Of a stretch of 64,000 nt of DNA, positions 43,966 to 56,400 are shown one piece after another; position 1 is the stretch's first letter, and every line of letters starts with the position of its first letter. Origin of the DNA: Saccharum officinarum (lineage: Eukaryota > Streptophyta > Magnoliopsida > Poales > Poaceae); NCBI GenBank assembly GCA_020631735.1, contig CM036223.1, positions 8,594,191 through 8,658,190 of the forward strand, read 5' to 3'. The position numbers were made by a program, and so were the translations under genes. The notes under the pieces are model-generated. The model saw only the letters and a list, made by a program, of their open reading frames with translations. It ran no database searches and was not told the origin of the DNA.

Positions 43966-46900
43966 TGTAATAGAACCATCCAAATTATAAGAGCACAAGT
44001 ATAAAAACAATCACCGAAATGATCAAATTCTCGCACTTGAGCCCATATAACTCCGATAGTCCAATGAAATCACGAGGAATTTCAAACCAACCAACATACA
44101 AGCCAAGATCGTAGTGATTCGACATAACAAGTCACATGTTACAACCATTTCACAAGTAATTCAATATACATCGGAGTTCAACATAGTTATTACAACTTAC
44201 ATTGAAAAGTAGCGGAAGCAAAGTAATTTGAAACTAACATTAATCTTATTTCAAATACATGCCAGTACCACGGTCGACTTCCAACAAAAGCATTAGAGAT
44301 AAGGTAAATAAGAAGGATCATGCCCATGATCACACTCCGCCTCTACGGCAGGAGTCAACCTTGCAGTCGCCGTGATACATCACAACCTGCAACAAGTGGG
44401 GAAAAACCCTGAGTACGACAAAGTACTCAGCTAGACTTACCTGTCAGAAACCAGAAATAAGGTGACACCAAGGATCATGCAAGGCTGATATAAATTGGGC
44501 CAGCTTGACAACATTTTGCATAAAAGCTTATTATGAATAAGTAATCATTAATGCTTAAGCATCAAGTTAATTATTATTACCCTATCATCTATATTAAAAC
44601 CTATACTAGAGCACTCACTTTATTAGGAGCAAACAATATTAACCATAGCAGGGATAAATTGGGGCAACCTTTCCATCGTTATCCAATTAACCATCCGTTC
44701 AATTTAATGGAATCTACGTTGCCGCTGCTCAAGTCAAGTGCTCACTAACCGGGAGCGACGGCGATTCGAATCGAATTCCTATCCAGCTAGAGGGGTATTT
44801 CTAACACTCACCGTGCAGACCCCTGCCAGGGTCGCACAGGCCACCTTTTCATATGATACAGGAATCGTGGGTCCGAATGATGTCGCGACCCCAAGGGCGA
44901 CACTCTGCCAGGTGATAGGGACTCTAACCCCCCCTTGGTCTCACGCCAATGTCCCCAAGCACATCCTTTCTCTCCTCCAAGAAGCAACCTACCATTCGAT
45001 TCCCGGCCTGAATCACATTACTCGGCTTCGCAGTCGGAACGACTTATCCGGCCAACTAAGTGTTAGACTGCGTTCAACATGACTCAAGGACGTACAGCGA
45101 ATCGGTCCTTAAACAACTCAGACGGGGATAGATTCACACCCAAGACCTCCATGCCTTGTCGCTTCACTATCATCATCCCGCCCGGTCTCATTTCATTTTA
45201 TTAACACATGGTTCCTTTTTCACGATAGCAAATATAGCCAACCGTGCCATATATGAATATCCCTATATCTCGCAGGTGACAGGAATTCACCTGACTTCTA
45301 CCGCTTAAAGCAGGGCTAAGCATCTACTCGATCCTAGTCTTTGTAGGATTCAAGGATTCATATATCTGGATAAGGAATGATATAATGCAGCAATGGTTTC
45401 CAACCAACTCCTATCACTTAATGCAACAATACTTATAACATATATAGAATTAATTGCTTTAAAGATAGGAGGCTTATAATCCTCCGGGGCTTGCCTGGGA
45501 TCCGACTCAAGTTAGAGTATGTCAGAAGAAACTCGCTTGGCGAGCATTCCCTCCGTCTAACACTTGTTCGGTTCTTCTATCTTCGGGATGGATCCACCAA
45601 ACACCGTCTTCGGGTTTGGCTCCAACGCCACATCACGTCCTTCATGTTTTTCAGCTAGCGTACCTAAATGAAATGTAAGATGCAGTGCATGAATACAAGG
45701 AAATGCAATAGATGATGCATTACACGTTAATCAAGGCAAGTAGAAGGTTATAATAAAGACACGTAAGCACATCACATCACTTAAGTAACCTTATACAAAC
45801 AAATATGCTTAAATAGCAAAGAAAGCAATACCAAGCATGACATAAGATTTACAAAGTCTCAGGTGTAATAGCTTAATCACCAAGACATGAATCACACTTA
45901 GCAATACGTAAACAAAGTAACCAAGCAATCATGTATTTTCCACAATTCTGGACATACATGCAGTAGTTAGGTAAATAAATCATAACTAGAGATCCCTAAA
46001 TCCCAATGACTTGCAAGAAGACATTCTGGAAAGCTTATGAAATTGTCTACAATTCATTTAATATCCACTATGCCTGATTCCCAAGTTTAATTGGTCGAAA
46101 AGATGAAACTACGGACTCTGGTTTGCTCCAAACAGAGAGCAACCAAATCTGGAACCTGACTTTAAACAGCTATAACTCCTAAACCACATGGCCAAATGCC
46201 ACCAAATTTTAACAGCAGCTAGATATATAAATTATCTACAACTTTTGTATAAACAAGTTTCACAATAAAGCACATTATCATAAAGAACTTTACCAAGTTT
46301 CCAGATCTGTCCAGAAACCTTGTTTGCAAGGAATAATTATTAACTTATGTTGCAAACATATAATTTGACAAAACCAACTTTACTAACATTGCATACATGA
46401 CTAATGAACACCAGAAAACATAGTGTCAATTACTAAATAAATTCTTTTAATCCATTTTCTTAATTTATTTAGATAATTAGGTGGAATTATGACCACATCA
46501 TAAAGATGCTCAATAAATTCTACCAAAATTACAGGGGTCTACAAATACTCCCAAAAGTCTACTGTCAAAATTTCAAGTCATTTATATATGTATATCAACC
46601 TCTATGAAAAAGACAAATGACCAATACAATAAATCATGTGAGAGCAAGTTAAACCTAAAACTCCATATTTTCTATGAACACATGGCCCTAGCATGAATCA
46701 ATAGGATATATAAACAGCATACTAAGCTAATGGAACAACATTTTCCATTTTATGATTTATATATTATTTATAAGCTAGTTATCAAGACATAAACAAGTTA
46801 AACCAATAACATGATCATACAGTAAGAAATGACCATGAAATTTATACCACAGTACACTCATAGCATGATAAGACTACCATAAAAATTTCATATCATTTGG

Positions 46901-49223
46901 ATCAACACAACTCAAGATATAAAAATGACAAGCAATATAATGTAGATTTCCTTATTTATCAAGGTCAAATCAAAACCTTAAGAAAACAGTGAATAACTAG
47001 TGTGTTTGATATTTTTCCTAGCAACTACATGTCATCACAAAATTAACAAAACAAGAATCACTATTTTTGGAGTTCTAAAACTCCAGATCTTGCTCTGGTT
47101 AAGTTTAAAGGTATTTTTAGAGCATTTTTAAATCTTAAATAAAGACATTAGAAAATACCTACAAACATGTAACATATTATGACTCTACTGCATAGATCTT
47201 TTCTCAAGGTTTCCAAAAAGTCCCCTTTTACTATTTTTGGAATTACCTAGCACGAGATATGATTTTTTGGAAGATTTACAATTTCTCTGAAATTCAAAAA
47301 CGCAATTAATTACCTAACCCTAGATCTGCTAGGTGTACCTGGCTATGCACCCGAAACTGCCCCTGCTTAAACTGATGCGAGGGGCCCACGGTCAGGCCGG
47401 GCCTGCCTGTCATATAAGAGGTAGCACACACAAATTTTTCCCCTTCTCCTTCCTCTCGACGCCGAGCAGGGGGGGAAGACCGCCGGGGGTCTCGCCGGCC
47501 GACGACCGATGGCGATGGAGCGGCTCGAAAGCTGCACGGCGGAGAGGCGCTTCCGTGGCCACCCACAGCGGGGCCTGTGGACATCTGTGGCCTTCTGGCC
47601 ACGCGAGCCGGGCTCACGGCGGCGGCCTCGCTGCGGCGACCGCGCGGAGGTGCCGCGCAACGGCCGAGCGGCAGCGGCATGGCCCGCCCAGACCTGCGTG
47701 AAGCTGAGGGAGGTGTCAATGAGGAGAAAGGGGCAATGGAGGAGCAAGAGCGCTAGTGGTAGCAAGCTCCGCCCGGCTGGCCATGGCGCGGCCGTGCTCT
47801 ACGCGCGCGTGCCGAGAGGATGGGAGCGGGGAGGCGAGGTGAGTGAGGAGAAGGGCGGAGCGCGGGCTGGTCACACTGATGCTCCACCACGCTGAGGTGG
47901 GGCGCGGACACATGGCAGAGAGGAGCAGCAATGGTGGGGCGCGGCGTCGGGCATGGTCGCCACGTCCAGAGCACGTGTCGGTGGTTCAGACAATTCGTCG
48001 AATACGTGGCGGGCGTCGGTGAGGCCATATTGAACTATGTTTTTGGGCTACATCCTGGCCGATTTGGACCTTGGCCCTAAAATGAAAGTTAAAGCCCATA
48101 CAAAGGTCTACAAATTCTATTTAGGATGTAAAGTCATTAGAGCCACGGATTAGAAATTAATTAAGCTCCAACTAGGCATTGTCAGCGATTTTAACAGAAA
48201 TGAGAACTATTTAAATTGATGGCCGAGACTAAGTCAATTTGGTGCCATACTTACACATACTCTTCTCTAGAATGTTTACTCCAACTTTCATTAAGGGGTC
48301 AAACCAAGTTGCTTAATAAAATTTAGAGAACGCGGAATGCCAATCTACGGACATAGGATTACTTAAGGGCTGAAAAATACAGCAACATTCAAACTTTGGT
48401 TCCTTATATGGCTAGGTTAGAAGCTGTACTAGGCCTTGAGGCTTGAACAAAACTTGTAGTACTCAACTTGATCTACAACTTCTACTAAGGGTCCTTGAAC
48501 TATTTCATCATGGCTAGGGAGATAAAGATCACCCAACAAGTCAACTCATTGCTGCCCATTCTAGGACTTAGAATATTTTTCTAAGTGCTGAAAATGGCAG
48601 CTGATTCCACATTGTGATCTCTATTTTACTAGGTTAGAGGCCAAACTAGCCCTTGACCATTAAACAAAGTTTGTTCTATCCAAGATGAACTACAACTTTT
48701 GTTTAAGGTCAAACCTCATAACTGGTACAGAAGTCAAACTTTCACTTTGGTCAAAGTATCAACTCGATAAAGCCAAAACTATGGTTTTAGGCCAATCGGG
48801 GCAATTTCTTGACATTTGCTCAACATGAACCCTTCATGACTTTTGTTGTGGAGTTAATCTAGAGTCATTTGGGTAAATTTGCAAAGCTTGGTTGATGATC
48901 TATAGTTCCATTAACTTAATAGGGCAAATTCCAATAGGAACGGAACTTATCATTTCATGTGACTTTTTGATTCCGAACTTCATGAAACTTTTCCAGGGAT
49001 CAATATAGATAGTTATTGATGTGAGACATATGACGATACTTTGATAACAATGCCCAAGCATATATCTTTTAATTGAGCCTATACGTAAGCAAGGGTGCAA
49101 TATCCAAGTTTAGGTTAGGGCTTCTTTTTATAGGTTTGACTTTGGCATCGTCATCTCCACTAATCTATCATGTTTGAGCTTAAACCCACTACTTAATTGG
49201 TGATAAACACCTAGGGTGTTACA
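43966..49223 (-). repeat. 3' LTR of element F (5258 bp)
   Basis: On + it starts TGTAATAGAACC and ends GGGTGTTACA. Shared blocks with B/E include 44700-45110 (almost identical to 63540-63940). The GC-rich island is 47330-48030. A TATA-like TTATATGACAGG on the minus strand lies near 47410-47420, uncertain. ORFs in the island are chance frames. Confidence 0.88.
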
Positions 49224-49237
49224 GCCCTCCCCCCTTA
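49224..49237 (-). promoter_or_regulatory. Polypurine tract of element F
   Basis: Minus strand TTAAGGGGGGAGGGC directly before the LTR start TGTAACACCC, as in B and E. Confidence 0.85.
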
Positions 49238-49240
49238 AAA

Positions 49241-49259
49241 GAATCGCGTCCCGAGATTC
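49241..49259. other. Conserved palindrome before the polypurine tract (F)
   Basis: GAATCGCGTCCCGAGATTC, the same palindrome with one arm base changed. Confidence 0.75.
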
Positions 49260-49296
49260 GGAATGGAAGACCTTTTAAGGAAGAGAGACACGTTAT

Positions 49297-49517
49297 CTAG
49301 TTCCCAACATCTGCTATAGCATTCAGCTGCAAAGCTTCAGCATCGGAGAACAATTTGGTCAAAAGCACTTTCTGATACTTACTCTTTATAGTAAAATTTG
49401 TCTGAAGAATTTCCTTCATTGACTTCCATGAAGCATTGTTACTTTGGGTGGAATCCCAGATAGCACAGTACTGCATTCTCAATGTATGGAGATCGTTTGG
49501 TCCATGAGCGAACCACT
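49297..49517 (-). pseudogene. Possible diverged chromodomain end in element F
   Basis: A minus-strand frame bounded by TAG at both ends reads WFAHGPNDLHTLRMQYCAIW, then NNASWKSMKEILQTNF. It lies where B, D and E have their chromodomain, and the pattern W-x(n)-N/D-A-S/T-W-x(3)-E/D-x-L fits the chromodomain core (compare SDATWEREDYL in B). If right, this is the last scrap of an integrase in F, much diverged. The evidence is a short motif and the position only. Confidence 0.4.
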
Positions 49518-51399
49518 AATAAGTATCTGATTCTTTAGTGAACACAGCATAGTCCACATGAACTTTACATTAGACCAAAATCTTCAGAAGTATACTCATC
49601 AAAATGACTCTATGTTCACAAAGTTTGAAAAGCAGTCCTCTACCAAAATGGTTTGAGCACAACCTTCCAAAAGGGTGAGATCATAGACGACAAATATACT
49701 CTGAGGCTATAGGATACTGACTAACTAATAGACAGGTATATGTTGGTCGTAAATGTTCAAACATTCATATATCAACTAATGGAAAGCTACTTACTATTCC
49801 ATGCGTATAGTTCTCTTTCTCTGATGACAACACTGTATTATCTGAGTCTATCGATGGGTTAGTGAATGTGATAGCTGACTCTATCGGCTTCGTATTCCTG
49901 CCAACAGCTACCTAATAAGATTCTTTTATCCAAAGACAATAGTTATCTGGGTTGAATCAGATGCAACCTCTTGGGTAAAAACATTTATAAGGTACTAAGG
50001 TATGCCATCATTGGAAAATTAGTACCAAAGCAAAATGTAGGGAGGCCTTAAGGACAACAAAAGTTGTAATATTTACTAAACCGCGAAAAGTAGTCTACCA
50101 CCAAGCAATTGAGTAAAATTTTCCTTGGTGACTTAGTTGTACTGTAAGTTGAGTTGACTTGCAGCATAATAACTTTGTCAGGCCAACTTTCACCTGGAGG
50201 CTTCCTCTTTAGGGTCAAATAACAGTTCTAAGATGGGAAATCTGTCGTTTGACACTTTTCAAATTGCTTTTGATTCGCGATGGTATAAATTGATTTGCAG
50301 AAACCAAGGCTGCTCATACATTGGGAATATGAGAAAGCAAAAGCAAATGAAAGAGTGTAAACTAGTATCTGTGAGACCTCAAAAGGGCCATCCAACAGTA
50401 GATTTCGACTATTAAATTACATACCAATCCGAGGATGCACACGCTTTGAACTTGCGGGTTACTTTTGCAAGGCTAAACACATACTCCGCCTGGATGACAT
50501 TCTTACAAAGATGATGAACCTTTTCCGAATATCCCTCAACACTTCGTCTAATAAAGTTATGGACAAACCGTTTGTGGCACCTATGGGCACAAGGATGCAG
50601 ATCGGAACTTGGACATACTTTCTCTAATTCTTTACTTTAGCTGATAGAACACCTTGCACTATCTGTGTGATTATCCAAGATGGAATTGACTTGATCGCAA
50701 TGACTCTAGAAGATAGAGTATCACTCAAGTTGTTGGCTAGTTGATCAACTTCTTATTGGTTTTTGCTTTGTAAGACATAGCCTTCGTAGCTACCAAGGAG
50801 TCATTACCTAGTTGGAGATTAACCTTCCTATGGGTAACTAATTAGTTGTCTCTCAACACTTAAAAAGTTCCAAATCTTCATTCTTGATCACAATAATTGT
50901 GGTTGATGCAGAACAGACGGTTGACATCGAAGTTAGCAAATACAAAGTTATTCTAGAGATGCTTGATTTTGATTGTATGGTCATTATGCACCCAAGATTG
51001 CGACTTGGATAGCTCTGGTCATATGCACAATGCGACAATCGATTTTTATCCCACAGATAACTTGTCCAACATTAAGTGTTGTGTGTCCTTTCTATCCAAT
51101 AGAGACGAGATACTTGCTTACTAGATGACATTCGTTAATACTGGGATAACTACGTAGAGTCACTTGTCTACCACCTATTGCAGTCTGTTAATGTTTATGT
51201 TGGTGACCTATTCTTCAAAGATTTTCCTCTTAGCAACTTTAGAAGGAAGTTCCACTACTTTAGGTCTAAGACATGGATCTTACGATATGATTTGGAGAAA
51301 TAATCAAGAAAAGGAACATGAGAAAATAACACATCGACTGTCGTTTCATAATGGATCATGACTAGAAACTGTGATACCAGCGCGTGCCAAGCAGCCAGC
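49518..51399 (-). other. Interior of element F without recognised genes
   Basis: Moderately AT-rich with many stops in all frames. No RT, gag or zinc-knuckle motif seen. The right end (51354-51392) is similar to B 15540-15580 and E 61135-61160 (GGATCATGACTAG, then GATACCAGCGCGTGCCAAGC), a block that in B and E lies between extra ORF and gag. So F shares leader sequence with B/E but has unrelated or fully decayed sequence in place of gag-pol. Confidence 0.5.
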
Positions 51400-54300
51400 T
51401 GTAACAGAACCGACCAAATTATAAGAGCACAAGTACGAAAACAAGCACCGAAGCGCTCAAATTTTCAAACTTGAGCCCATATAATCCCGGTAGTCAATTG
51501 AAATCACGAAGGATCTCAAACCAAACTGCTTACAACCAGGATCGCATCATTCAACATACACATCATACGTTACATTTCACAAGTAGTTCCAAAATAAGTT
51601 TACACCACGGAGTAGCAAATATTACAAACCAAGTTTGAAAGTAGCGGAAGCATAACACACACACTAGTTAATTAAATACTGCCAGTCTGGATGATCGACA
51701 TCCCGCAAAAGCATGAGGAAAGTACATAAAGACGATCACGCCCTTGTGATCTAGTCATCATCACCCGCAGGGTGGAGACACGTCTTGCAGAAGCCCTGAT
51801 AAAGCATGTCATCTGCAACAGGAGGGAATAAACCCTGAGTACTGGAATGTACTCAGCTAGACTTACCCGTCGAAAACCAGAAATAAGATGACACCAAGGG
51901 TTATGCAAGGCTTTCACAAGAGGCTAGCTGACATAACATTTTTGCATAAAGGCATAAGTAATTGAAACTCTTATAACCTGTACTAGCAGTTATTTTTAGC
52001 ATTTACCTGTCATCTATCTTAGCACCTGTACTAAACATGCACTTGATTATAATCAAACAATTATCATCATTATATCCAGAGCAGGTATGAATTGTGGCAA
52101 CATTGTATCATTCCCTTAACCATCGGTTCATTTAATGAGATCTACGTTGCCGCTGCTCAAGTCAAGTGCTCACTAACCGGGAGCGACGGCGATTCGAATC
52201 GAATTCCTATCCAGCTGGAGGGGTATTTCTAACACTCACCGTGCAGACCCCTGCTAGGGTCGCACAGGCCACCTTTTCATATGATTCAGGAATCGCGGGT
52301 CCGAATGATGTCGCGACCCCAAGGGCGACACTCTGCCAGGTGATAGGGACTTTAACCCCCCTTGGTCTCACGCCAATGTCCCCAAGCACATCCTTTCTCT
52401 CCTCCAAGAAGCAACCTACCATTCGATTCTCGGCCTGAATCACATTACTCGGCTTCGCGGTCGGAACGACTTATCCGGCCAACTAAGTGTTAGACTGCGT
52501 TCAACATGACTCAAGGACGTACAGCGAATCGGTCCTTAAATGACTCAGACGGGCATGGCTCCACACCCAAGACGTGAAGTGTCTTGCGGCTGTACCACCG
52601 AACTCCCGCCCGGTCTCAACTTCATTTTAAAGCATGGTTCCATCACGATAGCCATAGGCCACTCGCGACCCAGTCCTATATCTCGCGGATGACCGGAAAT
52701 CACCCGACTTCTACCGTACTAAGCAGGGCTAAGCATCGACACGTGCCTAAACCTAATATAGGATTTAAGTACGATATCTGGACAAGGACAGGTACAATGC
52801 AGCAAGTGTTTTCATATAACTCCTAGAACTTAATGCAATAAACAATTAAAAGTACTCAAGATATATTTATAAAACGATGGGTTCAGCATGCACCGGGGCT
52901 TGCCTTTGAGAAAGGTTGCGGGTCTGTGGTCCGGACACTCGGGTAGATCTTCTGACGGAGCCTCCCCGACGTTGGGTTCTTCTGCTAATTCCTCCGGTTG
53001 ACTCAGCACCTCCTCCGGTATCGCTTGCTCGAATTCGAGGAGTGTCACCCCCTTCGGTACACCTATTGCATGAGTGCATAATAAATCCCATGAATGCATA
53101 ATGAAAGATGCAATATGCTCGGAATGAAATGCATTACAACAATTTAACGCTCTATTCAAATCACTTCAAAAGAGTAGGTGCAAATTTCCTCTCCGGTAGA
53201 GAAGTACTTACCTAAGCTACTCAACCTAAGATACAGTTGTTCTTCTTCGGTTAAGGCCCTAACACCTAATAAACACAAGAGTAACATTATTTAGGTTACC
53301 ACAGTAAGTTATTCTAGACAGCAGCTCAAAGATCCTGACATAACTGGAGAATCCCAACTCTAAAAGATATGATCTAAGACAATCTGGAAAGCTTATGAAA
53401 TGCACCACAAAATGTTTTCAGACCACAGCACTTAATTCCAAAGTTTACCTAGTCGAAATTCCAAAGTTCTAGAATCTGTTCTCTCTAAACAGAGAGCAGT
53501 CAATTCTGGACTGTTACTTAAAACAACAATGACTCCCAAACTACTAAGCCAAATGCTCCCAAATTTTGACACAAGCTCATTTACAAATTTTACTACAACT
53601 TTGGTATTTATAAGTTTTCCAGCAACCACCTTTATCCAAGGTCAAACCTAGAAATACTATCAGCTGTCCAGAAACCTAAAATTGTAAAGATTAAATATGT
53701 ATTGATGTGGCAAACATTCACTAAGACCAAACTAATACTACTACGAGTTCACAAATGTCACAAAAACACCAGAAAGTAAGGTGTGCCCACCTAGAATATT
53801 TATTTAAACCCATTTCTTAATTTACTTAAGTAATTAAGTGGAATTTTAAACATATATGTAAACTGCTCCAAAAATTCTACAAAAATTACAGGGGACTCTC
53901 TGACCCAAGAAGAGACTACTGTACAAATTTGAACTCAATTTAATCAAAGGAACTCTCTGAACAAAATTCACAAGCCAAAAAGGCTGATTTTTGTATAAAT
54001 AACAAAGCATAGTAAAAAGTGTCAAACAACAGATTTCTAAATTTTCTTGGACAGTCTAGGGTACCAAGACATTCTCCAAAAAGTTACAAGAATATTGCAC
54101 ATGTAGAAAAATTACAAAAATTCCTTCAATTATCTCCTAGAATAAAATGATAGCCTTATAACTTGGAAATTACTTAAGCACTGATGCCCAAATTTGTACC
54201 AGAGCTAGGGCTAGCATAGAGTAACCTACCCACCAAATTTCATGATTTATGGAACACTACAGCTCAAGTTATAAATTTAACAAATTTGCATGCATTCCAA

Positions 54301-56365
54301 AACACATTTAAAGGATCTATTAAATTCTTACAGAATTTAAACATCTCATGCTAGATCCATATTTTTCTAAAATACTACACATCAAGTAGATTCTAATAAA
54401 ATTTATCTCATGATTTCTGAGTAAGTGAAACCCTAGATCTACATTTTTCCAACTTGTACAAAAATCAGTGACAAAATAATAAAAATGAATTTCATTTCGG
54501 ATGAACTGGGCCGGCCCGGAAAACTCGGCCCACACACTCGCTTGCGCGCGGCCCGCTCAGCGCCCCCGCCCGCACGCGACACTGACGGGTGGGCCCCCGC
54601 GGTCAGTGACCGGAGGTAGGGGAGGCGGAGACCCGCGAGCTCCGACGAGCTCGAGCTCGCCGGAGAAGAGCTCGCTCGGCCAATCGAACACCGCCTCGTG
54701 TTCTTCGTCACCCGGTGCGTCGATTGGTGCTTGTGGAATGGATGGGGATGGGGTGGAAGGGGCTTGTCACCGCGAGCGGCGGCCGGTGATGTCCGGTGGC
54801 GGCGCACCGTCGCCGGTGAGGATGTACGGTGCGGTCTAGGCTCGGTACGAGCTTCACCGAAGCTAGGCGGATCCATTTTGATAGGAAGGGAGGATGGAGA
54901 GAGACCCGAAGCACCCTGACCACGGTGAGGTCCCATGGCGGGCTCCGGCGACCTCTCGGAGACGAGGAAGAAAGCAATGCGGCTCACCTTGAGTCAAATC
55001 GCGGGCTTCGGTGGGTCAAGGGGATGGAGGGTGGTGAGGCGGAGGGAGTGGCGAGGTCTGGCGGCCGGTGATGCGGTGTAGCTCGCGCTTGAGCTCGCCG
55101 AAGAAGAACGGCAATGGCGGCTCGGTTTCGGTGTTTTTGCAACTGGAAGAGAGGGGGCGGAGGAATGGAGGCCGGCTCGCGCGTCGTGGCGTCTTGAAGG
55201 CGTCGCGGCCTAACTGGTGGGGCCAGGGCCGGCGTACGGGCACCACCGTGCCTCCACGCGTCGGCGAGACCCTGTGGCCGGTCGGCCACTCCCCCTGCTG
55301 ACGAAACTGAATCGCGGTGAATGGTGACATCGACGACCGACTGACAGAGCGACTTCCACGATGATTAACTCCCAAACCAGTGAGAACCAGACGTGGGTGA
55401 TGTTGGCAAAGTTGTAGAGCTACATGAGGACTACAAGTTTGTCAATTGGAGTTTGGGCTGGTTTGGCCTAGATTTGAAACTACAAGGCTCCAAAGTGGTG
55501 CCCCTTGAAACTGAAACTTAGTTTCAGTCACTAAGCCGACTGAAACCCGATTTTCTAGACACCATATCTCCTAAACTATTGAGAACCAGGTGATGGTGAT
55601 ATTGACAATGTTGTAGAGCTATGTGTGGACAACAACTTTGTCAATTGGCTCCAGGACTGGTTTGGCCTAGTTTGTGAGTTACAAGTTGCTAAAGTGAGGT
55701 ACAGTGAAACTGAAAAGTCCAATTTCCAGACTTAGAATTTTTCTAAGTGTTGATCACCACTCAAGCTGACTTGTGGGCCATTTTTGAGCATGTTCTGGTC
55801 ATTTTCATGAGATGGCCATATTAGAACTTTTGTTCCTCATGAAATTCTCTACAACTTTACTTAAGCTTGCTTCTCCATGCAAGATTTCTAAGCTGGACTT
55901 TTTAATTGGTCAAACCAGATCACTCTAGGGTTCCAAACTTGGTCAACAACATTTGGAAGGGTAATTTGGTAATTTTGGTCAACATGAACATTGCTCCACC
56001 ACTTACCCTAAATGTAATTAAGGTGTTATAAGACCTAATTAACCACTCTACATATTGGTTGCACAAAGTTCCTAGTGTCACATTCTTTGGAACAAGTATT
56101 TCAATACTTTCACCCAAATGTTGCAAGCCCATGTTGCACATGTTGCATGAGTGTGTTGCACAACACTTGCTAGTTATGTTACACTAAAGTGGTTGACATG
56201 TCTCACAAGGAAATTGCACATAAGGTACTTGTGTGTTGCACACTACTCACTTTTTCTTCACATGAAATATAAACATATTATAAGCTTATGCATGAAATGA
56301 ATGACGCTTGCTTATGCTCATGCAAATGCAATGCAATTAAGGAGCTAAACACCTGGGGTGTTACA
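51400..56365 (-). repeat. 3' LTR of element E (4966 bp)
   Basis: On + TGTAACAGAACC to GGGTGTTACA. The GC-rich island is 54500-55330, starting GGGCCGGCCCGG. The diverged duplicated unit of B recurs at about 55365-55520 and 55560-55715. A donor-like CAAG followed by GTGAGC on the minus strand is at 54986. The last 21 bases code for the pol C-terminus. Confidence 0.92.
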
Positions 56366-56378
56366 GCCCTCCCCCTTA
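56366..56378 (-). promoter_or_regulatory. Polypurine tract of element E
   Basis: Minus strand AAGGGGGAGGGC, identical to B, directly before the LTR and within the pol frame. Confidence 0.88.
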
Positions 56379-56381
56379 TAA

Positions 56382-56400
56382 AAATCTCGTCCCGAGATTT
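56382..56400. other. Conserved palindrome before the polypurine tract (E)
   Basis: AAATCTCGTCCCGAGATTT is a perfect palindrome with a 3-base centre, lying within the pol frame. Confidence 0.8.

Larger units (their letters stand above)
43966..51399 (-). mobile_element. Element F: long-LTR gypsy-group element, mostly non-coding interior
   Basis: Left (3') LTR 43966-49223, purine tract 49224-49237, then 2.2 kb of interior before element E starts at 51400; the remainder and the other LTR are beyond the window. The LTR is clearly related to those of B and E but roughly 20 % different over its start. The interior has no recognisable gag, RT or integrase in its visible part, so F was probably non-autonomous. 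GGGTT at 43961-43965 is the likely target duplication in D. Confidence 0.8.

Noticed and set aside
50233..50415. 60-codon plus-strand ORF in the interior of F
   Set aside because: No recognisable motif, and the strand is opposite to the element.
43966..56365. Treating the F LTR (43966-49223) and the E LTR (51400-56365) as the pair of one element
   Set aside because: They differ by roughly 20 % and in length, while 51400 onward is about 99 % identical to 62813 onward, so E is a separate nested element.
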